Origin: Salminus brasiliensis
Lineage: Eukaryota; Chordata; Actinopteri; Characiformes; Bryconidae
Direction: 5' to 3'
NCBI RefSeq assembly: GCF_030463535.1
Contig: NC_132896.1
Coordinates: 26,721,709 to 26,785,708 of the forward strand
DNA: 64,000 nucleotides
Every line of letters starts with the position of its first letter. Within the stretch, counting starts at the first letter, position 1. A model generated the notes under the pieces. The model searched no databases and was not told the DNA's origin. It was given only the letters and a program-made list of their open reading frames with translations. Position numbers and translations under genes: made by a program. Positions 11,753 to 34,886 of this stretch are shown here, piece by piece.

Positions 11753-13854
11753 TACCTTACACCTGATCAGTGTATGCATGCCTGCATTGTTACTGTGACA
11801 ATCCAGGAAAATGTGACTATAATCTCATCACATATTTGTGGACACTCACTCTAAAAACTGGATTTAAAACCCCTCACACAAGCACATAAAACAGCAAGTT
11901 GACAGTAATTCAACTGTAATGGGTAAGGTATGAAGATGCGTAAAGAGTTCAAATCCCAGTTGACGCACCAGTTTAATATCCAGGATAATTCAGAAGCCAA
12001 TACAGTATTGTGGAACACAAAGACTGGTCTAGAGTACAACTTGAAAAGCAGGACTTTTCCATAATACTTTTAGGTATATTAATTTTTTAGGTAGAATTTC
12101 ACACATCAAGCTGCCTGCCCACTTTTTAAAATGCAAATGGACAGCAAAACAAAATGTTTCTGTCATGCTTAAGTAGAGCTAGGTTTGCTGATGTGGTCAC
12201 AATCTGTTTGCAAGGCATAAACAGCCTCTAAAAGTCTGTAACTTCATTTAAATCATCAGCAGCTGCAACACATACTTATTAACTCCTATTACCTCATAAA
12301 ATGTATTAATCTTCTTGTCCCCTTTTTCCTGATCAGGGTCATGGTGGGTCCAGTTTGTGTGTAAAAAGGGCGTAATCATTTCTGATGCCTGAACTAGGCC
12401 CAGTGGCGCTGTATAAGGGGAAGGGGAAGTTAGGACGATTCTAAGGGCCTGTGACTGACAGGGGCCAAAAGAATGTAATAATTCATTATTAATTGAAGAT
12501 TTGGGCAGAATCGCTGGAGTTGTGAGGCCCAGTTTGATATCTTTTCATGAGTCCCAAAATCCTTGGCAGCATCCCTGAATAGGCCTAAAAGACTGTGTCA
12601 CAGATTGTGCCATAGGTGGCCACTGGGTGTTGTTTCGGCAGTGTCGTAATAGGAGTGTATAATGTCAGATCAATATTTGCAACTTTCCACTAATTGATCT
12701 AATTACAGCAATGGCCACAAACAATTTTTGTAAGTGCTTTTTTTATCTGCCCTGTGTCGTCATGCCGAAAGCTCGCCAAAGTGGACAACAATGAAAAAGG
12801 TTACTTAACTGGAATAACCTGTTGCACAACAATGGACACTCACCCTCCCTTCCTCCCTTCCTCCTTTCCTCCCTCCACACTTTCTCCTCCATGTTTTCTT
12901 TTCCTTTTTTTTTTTAATATGAAGGTTTTTTTTTCTGCAGTGGGCCTGAGGTGCATTAAGGGGCTCACCTTTTACATAACCCTCCCAGCACTTCAAAGTG
13001 AGATTAAGATTTCTAAAGGGCTGTCCTGGGGTAATCCACTGCTCCTAGACCATGACGATCAGCTTCTCTGTGATAAGCTGTTGGCCACTTAGCCTCTGTG
13101 TGCGTAATTGGAGGTGGGAATGAGGGGTTCTTCTCTGAAAACATTCTCACGCTCTACTGGTTTCAAACTACCTCAGACATTGGTACAGTTTACCATGCAT
13201 CAGACTTTCAGTTACTGCAGTTACTCATCTTTCACTTACTCGCCCTAAAACTTGCAGAGTCGACATTAAAAACTAAACTAATGTGCTAAACTAAAAACTT
13301 GGATTTGAGAATTACAGCTATTGGACTGTTGTTTCAGTATTGGTGAACCATTATGGTTTCATTACATACATTTTATAGACGCTTACTGCACATTTGACTT
13401 CTTCAAGGCTTTGATCAGGATTAGTTTGGTTTACGATACACATTTACAATAAAACGCTGTCAAACGTTGAGGTTTTTTGTGGCATTGCACCCTTTGGTGG
13501 GCCTCGTTGTTGTGAAAAGAGGGTGGTGAGGAAGCTGTATCAATGTATTAATATTTTATTGACCTTTTCTCCCTCTAGAGCAAATCTAAATAAAGCATAT
13601 TTTAAATTGGAAATATTAGTAATTAATTGTTTTTTTTATAACAGCAGCATGCAAAAATTACCGTAACAAACATTGAAAGTGCAGTGTCAATGGGTGCTAT
13701 GCAAATAATAATGGTATAAAACAAGCTTGCATTAGCCTAATTAATAAAGGGTGATGTTATGAATAAAAAGTTGGCTAGCCTGCTAAGCTATCTTACAACT
13801 TGTGTATATTATATTATATATGTATATTATATATAAAATGTCCATTTTACTGGC
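11753..13854. other. Intergenic DNA, possible non-coding element
   Basis: No gene. 12434-12577 belongs to an unnamed repeat also seen at 56408-56540 (listed separately). 12690-13090 is complex, non-repetitive sequence with two identical ACAACAATG words and could be a regulatory element. A pyrimidine tract lies at 12840-12915. Confidence 0.45.
12434..12577 (+). repeat. Unnamed dispersed repeat, copy 1
   Basis: Reverse-complementing 56408-56540 gives the same ordered phrases: a ctaagggcctgtgactgacaggggcc-like block, a run of aataataca, ggcagaatcgctggagttgtg and finally ttggcagcatccctg. The copies are diverged with small insertions. I do not recognise the family. Confidence 0.6.
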
Positions 13855-14145
13855 CACTACTACTTTGGCCGAAGGGTCGCGAGTTTGAATCCCGAGCCAT
13901 GCCACTTTGCCATCAGTGGCCGGAATCTGAGAGAGCACAATTGGCTGTGCTCTTTCCAGTTGGGTAGATGGTGCTCACTCTTAAAGCAACGTTGATTTGC
14001 ACAGATGCCTGTTAGCTGTTGTGGCAGAGTTGGGGACCCAGTGCTTTCCTCCAAGTGGCTGCCCAGCAATACCACATTGGCGGCAGGTGGTGCCTGGTGG
14101 GTGGCTATGAACAGGCAGTACCAAATTAGGAGGAAAAAAACAGAA
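13855..14145 (+). repeat. tRNA-headed SINE, family B
   Basis: Contains the tRNA-like head with a degenerate B box (gagtttgaatcccgag at 13880-13895), the body phrase gccatcagtggccggaatctgagagagcacaattggc, and the segment about the gctttcctccaagtggctgcc phrase. The third copy of the family and the fullest in the window. Confidence 0.7.
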
Positions 14146-14559
14146 CATTTGTTCTTTTCCCAAAATATTTGATCTTAACCCATAACCCTGTCATCAATAC
14201 CTAAGTGCTCAATAACGCAACACTGAGCCACCATTGTCCTGAACACTACTTTGTGATGACTGAGAAGATTGGCTGAATTAACATCGCTTTACTTTAGATG
14301 ACATCATGTGCATAGCTAACCATCCACTGATTTAGCCAAAAATGAACCCAATGATTGAATAAGTGTCCAGGATTTTTTTCAGGGTTAAGATGGCAACCCT
14401 GGTCTTGGGGCAAACACTCTTTACATGTGGTATCAGTATGGAAAAAGAATGTAAGTACTGCCACAGAAGAAGCATTTTTGTTCTTTAAAGAACCGTTTAA
14501 TAGAGAGAGCAATAGTGAAGAACAAAGATTTTGGCAGTACTACAACTGAATTTAACCTC

Positions 14560-14712
14560 CACATTTAACCCATCCATGGTAGTGAACAAACATACTAGTG
14601 AATAACAGCAGTGGATAGCCACCTCAGCTCAAGGGCACCTCACACTGTTGCACAACATTAAGGGTCTGGTCCTGGAGAATTTAACCAGTGACCTTCTAAC
14701 GCTATGCCCCCT
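14560..14712 (-). repeat. Decayed family A SINE fragment
   Basis: Reads, on the plus strand, as a diverged reverse copy of the family A body: an acatttaacccatccatggtagtgaac phrase, then a degenerate agctcaagggcacc phrase. The tRNA head is not recognisable. Confidence 0.5.
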
Positions 14713-15879
14713 TCTCTAACCTGAAGGCCACTGTTTAACTTAATGTTTAGAGAACCTATAGAACATAGTGTTCTAGGACAATTCTAGAGCAATTTAGAAC
14801 ATCAAGCAAAAAGTAGATCCACAATGTCTGATGGTAATTCATTGTTCCAGTGGCTTTAAGGTCTAACTATAACCATGTGCCAAATGCAAGGACATGTTTC
14901 TTCACAGTGCAATAGAATTGTCAATGCTACCACACACAGCTCAATTCACTAATGTCCTACAGCTTTAGGTCAAGCAGCACTTAAGACTTTGCTCAGACTG
15001 TGGCATTTCCTTGCATTCTGAGTGCAGTAGGCCGAGACAGACGCTTAGCATAAAGCAACATTTCCTGATACAAATTTGTTCTGGCACTGTGAATGTGTCC
15101 ATAATACCCCTCATGGAACAGAGCTTCAAGACTGAAAGGTATAGGGGCATAACCTTTCTCTGTTGACAGAGACTTTCAGCAGCATGCGTGAGTAGATCAA
15201 CCTGAGAGCGAGGCTAGCATGGCGTAGCAGCACCTCCAGTGCCTCTGATGAATGCACTGTGTCATGACTCAACACTTGCCTTGTCACCTGAGAGTCTGGC
15301 TTGTCCACACATTGCTTGACTTCAGGGATCTTGGCTTTCCTGACCTTCTTCTTTCTCATGGAAAACCAGGACCTCAAATGCTCCTCGCTCTGTTTCCCAG
15401 AGTTTGCCATGTTTGATACTCACCTAACTCATTACAGATCAAGGCCTTCAGCACCAAATGGGAATACCGCTGTGACTGAGTTTACACTGATAAAGCTGAG
15501 AGGGAGATCAGACCCCCAGCCGATTGAATGACGGCTAATGATCTTCTCATCATGGTTCCCCCGTGGACAAAGTCCAGCCTGTCCTGTCATCCACAGGCCC
15601 TTCAAAGTTAACACAGACAGATGCTGATAGTGAGAGTGATAAACTATCCTATTTGCGAGGTCATGTTGGAACATGGAGATAAATTAGTTTTAGACGCAGC
15701 AGAATTAGTGTTGTGGAGTGAGGCATTTTGAATAATGATAAGAGTCAAGAAGGCTTAAATGGTGCAGGATTCTAAAGAAGGATGCATGACTGCACTAACT
15801 TTTGAATAGGTGTCTCAGAAAAAATATATATTTTAGTTAATTAATATAATGATATTGATTTTTTATTTAATTCAAATGT

Positions 15880-16115
15880 TTCATAAATTGGTTTCCAAAA
15901 GGCATGAAGTTAAAGATGACACATGTATTTAATATTTTAAGCAGTATTACTTTTACAGTTTCAAAATAAAAAAGGTCTGAAGGTCCTGAAACAAGAGTTT
16001 GGGCAGCCTGCATGGTCAGCACTTAATTACCCCTCCCCCCCACCCCCCACCCCTTGTAAGTATCACAGTTTACACATTTTAGTACAAAGAGTCTTGAAAT
16101 TCTTCACTTTCTTTT
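15880..16115 (-). mobile_element. Tc1-like fragment, same family as 5905-6478
   Basis: Carries subterminal phrases typical of that family: tttccaaaaggcatgaagttaaagatgacacat, then gtttgggcagcctgcatggtcagcacttaatta and a C-rich run, then gtaagtatcacag. Only the terminal, non-coding part and the very start of the transposase region remain. Confidence 0.65.
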
Positions 16116-17469
16116 TTACCAAACATACATTTGCTCATTGTGGCAAAAAACGTCCACTTTAACTTCATTAGTCCACCATTCAATTTGTATTAAAAAAATA
16201 CAAATGTGTTTTCATAGATGAAGCATTAAGGTCTGCTCAGAGCTTTCCAAAGAAAACATAGGTCTACATGTTTACATTCATAAATCAAGAGACTTTATTT
16301 TTCTGAGCCATTAAATTACACCCAGATCAAACACATCCTGAACTGAGGGCTATCAGCGCCTGGGTGTTTCCATGTTTATGGAAAACACTCCAGTTGTCCA
16401 CAGTATGTACTGAACCAGTACATTGTTGTTTAACAAGGTACATATAATATACTGCAATGGTCCTTAAAGGTTTAACTGTGTACTTTAATGGATTTTTATT
16501 TTCTTACTTTATTTTGTAGATAAATAAAATAAACCCTTGAAGTGAAGACAGGACATAATGTACATGTACATTACATTTATAACAATACATTTAGCAGACA
16601 CTCTTCTCCATGTAATGAGTGATTGAAATAAAGAAATGGTACATTGATGTTCCCCAACTAAAGCTAATGAAGGTGTACCTCTGGGAGATCCACTGGACTC
16701 TGGATACACTGGAGATGTTCACAGTGGCGGTGACAAGAACCAGATGCCTGAGCTTCTTAAAGCTCCCTCACAGAGACATATTACATTAAAGGGTTTTAAA
16801 AATGTTCCTTTTGTTGTACTTTTATGGTTTTGAGAGAAGATCTTTGCTCAAACTGTTTTTAAAACACATTTCAGGTGGAGAGAAACATGCAGTGACTTAT
16901 AAGACTAATTACTCTCCTAAAAAAAGACCAACCCAGCTAACAAGAGACGTCCTGTTAACTTTGGGAGTTCACAACTTTGGGAATGTTCTGTTTTGGTCTG
17001 CTATGAGCAAAACATTGGAAGTTATCCTAGATGAAAAGCTTTAAAATTACATTTCATTCATGACACTCAGAGAATATTTTTGATTTATTAAAAAAAAAAC
17101 ATAAAAAACATAAAAAAACATAATTTAGGCTATCATTCATTGAATGTGTAACATATTCTTTGTAGGTTTAAATGTTCTAAAGTTGGATTTGAGTTGAAAA
17201 ATAGAAAAATATCCAGGCAAGGATAAAATGTCCTGTAAACGTGTAGCATGGGGACATTCCTGGGGAAAAAAAGATGTAGGACCCTGAGAAAAAGGAAAAG
17301 TCTTCACAACTTCCCAAGTCCATTCTGCAAACGTCCCAAAGACGTCATATTGTAAGTTGAGATGTTCTGACGACGTCTTGACTCAATGGAAATCCTATTT
17401 GAGGTTAAATGGGGGGTGATTTGGTCGGTTTACAGTTAGATTAGTATACAGTTACATTACTACTGAAGC
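16116..17469. other. Intergenic DNA upstream of fhdc1
   Basis: No gene. 16560-16612 has a short reverse match to the L2/SINE tail (acatttagcagacactctt). A-runs lie at 17088-17125. No other repeat could be defined. Confidence 0.5.
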
Positions 17470-17692
17470 CAAAGGGAAGACCCCAGACAGTGCGCGTGCG
17501 CGAGCCCAAAGTGCGCACCGAAAGTGCCCGTGCTCGGAGCTCGAGCTGAGATTCTTTGGTGAGTCTCACGCAGTCAGTGCTGAGAGGAGTAACGCTGCAG
17601 TTCAGCTCTCAGGACTTCATAACGCTGCAGGATTTAAGGATTTATTTGCAGGCACTGACTGAGGAAATGTGCGTGCCTTTCCCCACCACACA
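17470..17692 (+). promoter_or_regulatory. fhdc1: fhdc1 promoter and 5' leader exon
   Basis: The only CpG-rich island in this part of the window lies here (tgcgcgtgcgcgagccc at about 17491-17507, an NRF1-like word). It is followed by a leader that ends in a good donor, cacaca|gtgagtat, at 17692/17693. The next acceptor in phase with the gene is at 19200. No TATA box is evident. The exact transcription start is not visible. A 9-codon upstream frame starts at 17667. Confidence 0.55.
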
Positions 17693-19200
17693 GTGAGTAT
17701 TCCGTTTTTTGAGCTTATCTGGTATTTTTCAAAGTTTTAACTCGGACGGTTTACTGAAGGTGTGAGTCTGCTAGGTTGTTGTACTCGTTTAACTGGTGGT
17801 TCAAACGTTTGCACGTTTGGTTTTCAGGTTATTTCTGTAATTAAACTGGTTGCTTTTCATGGACTTAAACTTTGAAAAAGTTTGGTTTTCAAACTTGGGA
17901 ACTTGGGAGCCTTCTTACTGTGAATTATCCGGAGAATATGAAGTGGTCAGGTTCCCCAGAAACTGCTGAAGACCACCTTCACAATTCAATAATAACGAGA
18001 GAAGAGCACTGTTTATCCCGAGTGCTGTCATTTCACATCACTCCCGTTTTTCTAACAGTTTTTCTAAAGCATTTAAAGGGTTGTGTACTCACTAAATTGT
18101 AAGTATGTAACAGTAAAGCGAATTTGCAGTATATATTAGATTTATGGCTATATTAGTCTATTTCTGAAAGCAAATGTGGTCATTTCTTTAATGCAATACT
18201 GTTGGTTTGCATGTGCTTAGTTGGAGCAGCGCCCTCATGCGGTACCTGTAAGAATCTTTTTTTTTTTGCCCAAGCCCTTGTCCACTAGTCCTTGGTTAGG
18301 TCAGGCACTCTTTTAATGTTAATGAACTTGGCCGTTGAAAAAATAGGAAGTTAAAATTGCCATTATCATTAAGTTTCTTCTCCTGGCTTTTCTGATAAAG
18401 GTTTCAGTGCATTATTCCCCAGTTGTGCCCATATGTAGAAGCTGTGTTTCCTCTCCCCTGCTGCAGGAATCAGTTCATTTTGATTCCTACCATTTATGTA
18501 CTGAGCTCATTCCCATCCAAGCTATTGTTTTTCCAGTAAGCTCTGGAATTCCTTATCTCTGCCAGTGACGCTCTGAATCTATGTCAGCATCTCTTTCTTT
18601 CTCTCCCCCCACCACCCACTTACTTTTTTCTCCTTCACATTAATCAAAGGGCAGAGGAAAGTGGAGGCACTTGGTGAAACCAAGCAGGACTAAATGCGCC
18701 ACTGAAATGGGAGAGCACCGGTCCTGAACGCCACCCTTAAAAACATCTTAAACTTCTTGGAAAGTGTAATAAGTTCAGGTGAAGGGGACGGAGGGCTTGA
18801 TCTTCTGTCTGAGGCACGAGCCGAGAGCATGCTTACTCATTACAGGCCCTCTCATCCTAATTAGAGGAGAAGAGTTGCCAGGTGTTGGAGCACTCGAGGC
18901 AGCATCACGGCAGTAAACAACCCGAATGGCATGCTGACCTTTACTTAGAAAGCGCACAGACTGGGAGCATGATGTCATCCCTACTCTCTTGTAGTCTTTG
19001 TCCGCTGCTAGTGGTAGTTCATTACAAACAGGCTGTAAACAGATCCCTACTTGGTTTTAAGGTCTGTCTATAGAGCCAACAATGGCTGTTAAGGCAGAAA
19101 GGGAATGGCTGGGTTATACCCACATAGATTTTATGTAACACAACTTGATATCTGTCTTCTTTGCCACTGTTCTCAATCTCATGCTCTCTTGCCCTTGCAG

Positions 19201-30281
<11,081 letters not shown>

Positions 30282-31400
30282 TGTTTAATCTCCGGAAGCC
30301 TTCAGTTAGTAATCATGTCACTGAATGTCATGTGTATGTGTTTGAAAGCATCTGTGCGTTTAAGGGTATTTACAGGCTCCCTCACAGGTATTTGTATGAA
30401 TAGCATGGAGCCATTTAAAAGCTCCTGTGTTCGTAACTGGACTGAAGTCACTCAGACGGGTTTCGTTGTCTGAACCATCAATTCAGTCCTATCACCTAGC
30501 TCTGTCTCTGGCCAGAATGTCATTAGATAAAAGAGCCATTCATTCTTTTTCACTCTAAAGGGCCTGAGACCAGGGCAGTGAAATGGATCCCGGGAAAGAC
30601 AGCCACTCCTCTCAGAGTCTTCCACTAAGTAAGGTGTCGTGACACGATTTATCCTTTTCAAAACATGGTGACTGTTAATGATGTGGAAACAATCCATAGA
30701 GCTGGACACAGCACTGCCTTTAGCTTTGGACACTACCTCTGAACACTAGTGTGCTCTGTGCAGGCTACAGAGCGCCTCAGGAGGAGAGTCAAATGCAACT
30801 CTCTGCAGTCATTTTTTTAGCTTTGTCATTTTTAGCTTTGAACATCTTAATTCAAAGTGTTGGTCTTTTCTTCCTGTGTTACTTTTCAGTATATCACGTG
30901 ACATTGCAAAAATGTTGAACAATTTAAAAAGAGACAGGGCACTTGTGTGTAAGGACCTGCAGTGAATTTAAATGATTTTTTGTTATCTGCTGTACTAGAC
31001 AGCCTCTATGCACTGCCACACAAATGGTCCCCATGCTAGTTCAAAGTAACTGAGTAGTTAAAATTAGGTATAAAGTCATTCTTTGTAAGACGTATACCTA
31101 CATATACCTTCACTGTGAAGTGAAGGTATATGTAGGTCTTAATTCAAAAGTCCCAAAGCTGCAGGAGAGACCACCATGTAAACTGTCGGTACGCAGCTTT
31201 TTTTTGTTGTTGATTCTGCTCAACCTGATGCACTTTACAGACTTGAGAGATAATTACTGGCTGGATGGCCCCAGTGAAAGTCTGCTGGATTTGTGTTTTT
31301 TGTGTTGAAGAAAAAAAATGTTAATTTAACAGAATCGGATATGTCTATTGTCATATTTGTATTTGTAAATTTAAGATCATGAAATAAAGGTTATAAATGA
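30282..31400 (+). other. fhdc1: fhdc1 3' UTR
   Basis: Follows the TGA at 30279-30281. It runs without a further exon to a canonical AATAAA at 31383-31388, with cleavage expected about 15-25 bases later. It contains a perfect inverted repeat at 31096-31137 (listed separately). Confidence 0.65.
31096..31137 (+). other. Perfect 19-bp hairpin in the fhdc1 3' UTR
   Basis: 31096-31114 and 31119-31137 are exact reverse complements, separated by the four bases GTGA. In RNA this is a 19-bp uninterrupted stem closed by a GUGA loop, a GNRA-type tetraloop. Pairing does not extend beyond the two ends. Confidence 0.85.
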
Positions 31401-32350
31401 CTTAAGACAGTTTGCATTTATTTTGGTATCAAATCAACCTTATAATAATTGGGCTGGTCACTTTTCCTGTTGCCAATAAGCCACAATCCAGTTGAGCGGT
31501 TTTCCACAAGGTGCCGTAAATGTTGGATAATTAATGTTAAAGGGTCCTCTCATCCTTTATGCAGATTATATGCACTCTTGCAAGCTTTGGTCGGCCAATA
31601 AGCCAGGTTGGCTTATTTTCAAGGCCTCAGAGGCCTTCCTCTTCCATGGTCATCATATTGAACAGGCCTTTGTGCCTTGCCCTTTAGCTCCACTCAGCAT
31701 CCCCTTTGCTCTCCCCCACTTCCATCTCTTGACACAGCCATCCCCCAGCTTGTAAACGTTGCCATGGAGATGCTGGAGCCATTCTGGAGAATTCTCCCCC
31801 CACGGAATAAGGGGCATAGCGTCCGTTCAGGCGTCCCAGTGGGAAAGTTCCTTTTATAGGACAGAGTGACGCCAGATATCTTGGGAAAGGCAATAAAATC
31901 TGGTGCTTCTTTGTGTCTAAAAGCCGGGTCATCAGTCAGTGCGCCGTCTCTGGGTTGAACGGTCTGACAGCAGAGAAAGTGAATGGTGTCTGATGATGAT
32001 GGTGGAGGAGAAGAACGTAATGTTTTGACTGTATGAGTAAGAGAAAACTGGTCTACCTAGTCTCATCATTTAGGGTGCAGTGCTACAAGTGGGAGTAAAA
32101 CAATAATCTGTTCCAGTGTACAACTGGAGTAAAGAGTATAATTAAGATCATTTCTTTCTGTTATATAAATATCTTTACACATTTCGGATTTTGCTAAATA
32201 ATATATTTTCGCAATGTTAGAGCAGCCTACACACGTTTGCCGCTAATGAAAATGTAAACTTTGCTTCCAGTACTTAACCTTTTCTGAACAACTCCGTAGG
32301 AAACGAAATGAGTGCACGTCATACAACTTACCCTATGGGTGGAGTTAATT
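31401..32350. other. Intergenic DNA, possible regulatory block
   Basis: No gene. 31550-31960 is complex, non-repetitive sequence with an RFX/X-box-like word (gttgccatggagat, 31758-31771) and a CArG-like word (ccttttatag). It may be a conserved non-coding element, but I cannot test conservation. Confidence 0.35.
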
Positions 32351-32995
32351 GCCCTGTCCCAATTCTCTCCCTAAGCCCCTCCTGTAAGTGCACTTTTATG
32401 AAGTTGTTAAAGGGCGGGTGAAAGGGGTGTGAGCGTTCAAGGCGCCTGAGAGGTCGGAGCAGAATTAGGACACACTTCGCCTTATGCCTCTTCGCCTGTA
32501 TACGACACTGCAGCTTGTATACCAAAGACAACCATATTCACCATTTGTGACATTTTTGTGACACAGATGTAATTTAGCTTCTGCCTTTAACCCATCCGTG
32601 CAGTGAACACACACAGTGGACAGTGAGCACACATGCCCGGAGTGGTGGGCAGCCATTGCTGCGGCGCCCAGGGAGCAGAGAGAGTGAAAGGCCTTCCTCA
32701 AGGGCCACCACTGCCCAGCTGTCAGGACACTGAATTTAACAGTTCCTGCTATTTTAGCTGTGGTGCTGCTGCTAAAATGGAAACGTAGTCAGTGGCAGAG
32801 AATCTCAAAAATAATGAAACCTTAATATGACTATAGCCTGTTAAACAGTGCTTGACCTGTAAAACCACATAAAGAGTATTTTTCTGCATTTTTCGAAGAG
32901 TCTATGCAAGTAAGGCCACTGGATTGCAGTGGAACATGGGTAATTCTCTTGCACCCCTAGCAAGCATGCGCAAAGTGCGAGTAATGGGACAGGGC
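32351..32995. mobile_element. Possible non-autonomous DNA transposon with a nested SINE fragment
   Basis: The 11-base word gccctgtccca at 32351-32361 has its exact reverse complement, tgggacagggc, at 32985-32995. The 645 bases between carry no coding sequence. A family A SINE fragment lies within, at 32575-32722. I could not see a clear target-site duplication. Confidence 0.45.
32575..32722 (-). repeat. Family A SINE fragment
   Basis: Reverse-strand body of the family: the phrases tttaacccatccgtgcagtgaacacacac, agtggtgggcagcca and gcgcccagggagcagagagagtgaaaggcc, ending in caagggccaccactgccc. The tRNA head is deleted. Confidence 0.65.
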
Positions 32996-33351
32996 CGATA
33001 AGTAGCTAACTGTAAAAATTGCTAAAGCTTTAATTGCAATTGATTAAATGCAGTTCAATACTCCTTTTTTGGGCCAAAGGAGCTTTCTCATCTAAATACA
33101 AAAATATCTGCATCACAATAACTATGACAATGAAAGGAGACTGAGGACAATTTTCATTGCAATATAGAGTAGCAGGTATAAGCATGATATAACCGACAGG
33201 ACATCTACGGTACATTTGTGATTATTCTTAGAATAAAATTCCAAACTTTTATGATTTTATAGGGAGGGATATGGACTTTCCATTTGGCCCCATTGACTCC
33301 CATGTGCTAACCCTGTATGTGTGGAAGCTGTACTTTAGCCTGGCTAAAGGT

Positions 33352-33430
33352 AAAGGTGCACGTATTTGTCACTGTACAGTGTGGACTGTACAGCGAAATG
33401 TGTCCTCCGCATTTAACCCATCTGGTAGTG

Positions 33431-33477
<47 letters not shown>

Positions 33478-33662
33478 GTTAGGGGCAGTGAGTACACACA
33501 CACCCAGAGCGGTGGGCAGCCAACTCCAGCGCCCGGGGAGCAGAGAGGGTAAAGGGCCTTGCTCAAGGACCCAACAGCGGCAGCTTGCCGAGACCGGGAA
33601 TCGAACCCACAACCCTGTTATCGATATCCCGGCGCTCTAACCGCTGAGCCACCACTGCCCCA
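33352..33662 (-). repeat. Family A SINE, nearly intact, with expanded CA microsatellite
   Basis: A full reverse copy of the element at 11444-11752: B-box complement gggaatcgaaccc at 33597-33609 and head complement ctaaccgctgagccaccactgcccc at 33637-33661. The CA run at 33433-33473 corresponds to the GT run of the other copy, so the microsatellite is intrinsic to the family. Confidence 0.85.
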
Positions 33663-34851
33663 TGCAATGTAAGCTATGTAACCAAATATATGTTTCACTT
33701 GGATGAGCTTAACTACATTAAAAATCAGTGTTACTTTTTACCGTATTCTACTTTGTGCCCTGCTATTCCCTGCAGATTTTTATTGGAGGTCAGGAGGTCA
33801 TGTTACTTTTATATTCTCAGGAAGTTCACAGAACACACCTCAAACTCAGACAAGAGTGGTGTGACCTCTGGCAAGATCATTAAAGACTCATTTGTGATGT
33901 ATGTGTGTTACAGAAAAGAGTAGGAGAACTGACCCAGTAAACCAGAGGTGTCAAACTGGGTTCCTTCTGAGTCGCAGCTCTGTGGAGATTTACGCTTTTC
34001 CTCTTCCAACACTCCAAATTTAACTAATGAAGGCGGCTTATTTAAGTACTAATTTACAAAATCACATTAAAAATGTTAGATAGCATTTTTACTACAGCAG
34101 CATGAAGCAGTTCCCCATGTTTTCCTTATTAAACATCCGTCCATCAGCAAGGGGCCTATGCTGGTTCGGCCATACAGTCACTCTGTCTAGAGCCACTATG
34201 CATTATATTACTTTTTCCCTACACAGATGTGACGGATATGTCACAGATAAGCCACATAACCTTTAGAAACTTTGAATCATGGCAGTCTGATGGCCAAATT
34301 GTTCCTTTACCAGGAATGCCGACTATTAAAACATACACCTCAATATGGAATACATGCTCCATACTATCAAAATAGTGTATGTCATGTAAGCGAAGCAGAT
34401 AACTTTTATTTATCAGAAACAGATTTTCCACAATAAACACTCTATGCAACCATATTCCATACCCACATTGTGATGGTGGGGCCTATTAATTGAGATATTT
34501 TGCCTGTTTGTCATGTTATATAGTAAACAAAGCTTTTCCATTTGTTTTATACTCATTATTTTAAAAGTGTTGAACATGTACATGTTCAAATCAGAGTAGA
34601 TAGTGGGTAAAGCAGACCAAATAAAGTAGTTAGCAGCTGTGGAATTTCACCCTAATGAGTCCATGCTGGGGGCGTTTTCCTTTCAGTCATAAAACCTTTC
34701 AAGGTAGATTGTGACCCCTAGTGTACGATTAAGGAAAAAGCCTGAAGCTCAACATTTTTCAAACTTAGAAATGATATTAGTGACAATGTAGCAGTGTATT
34801 AAACTGGGATTAGCCCTTTAGACACAAGGACTAATTTATTATTATTATTAT

Positions 34852-34886
<35 letters not shown>

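Noticed and set aside
33271-33640. Several frames across the CA repeat
   Set aside because: They lie in a reverse SINE copy and are kept open by the microsatellite.
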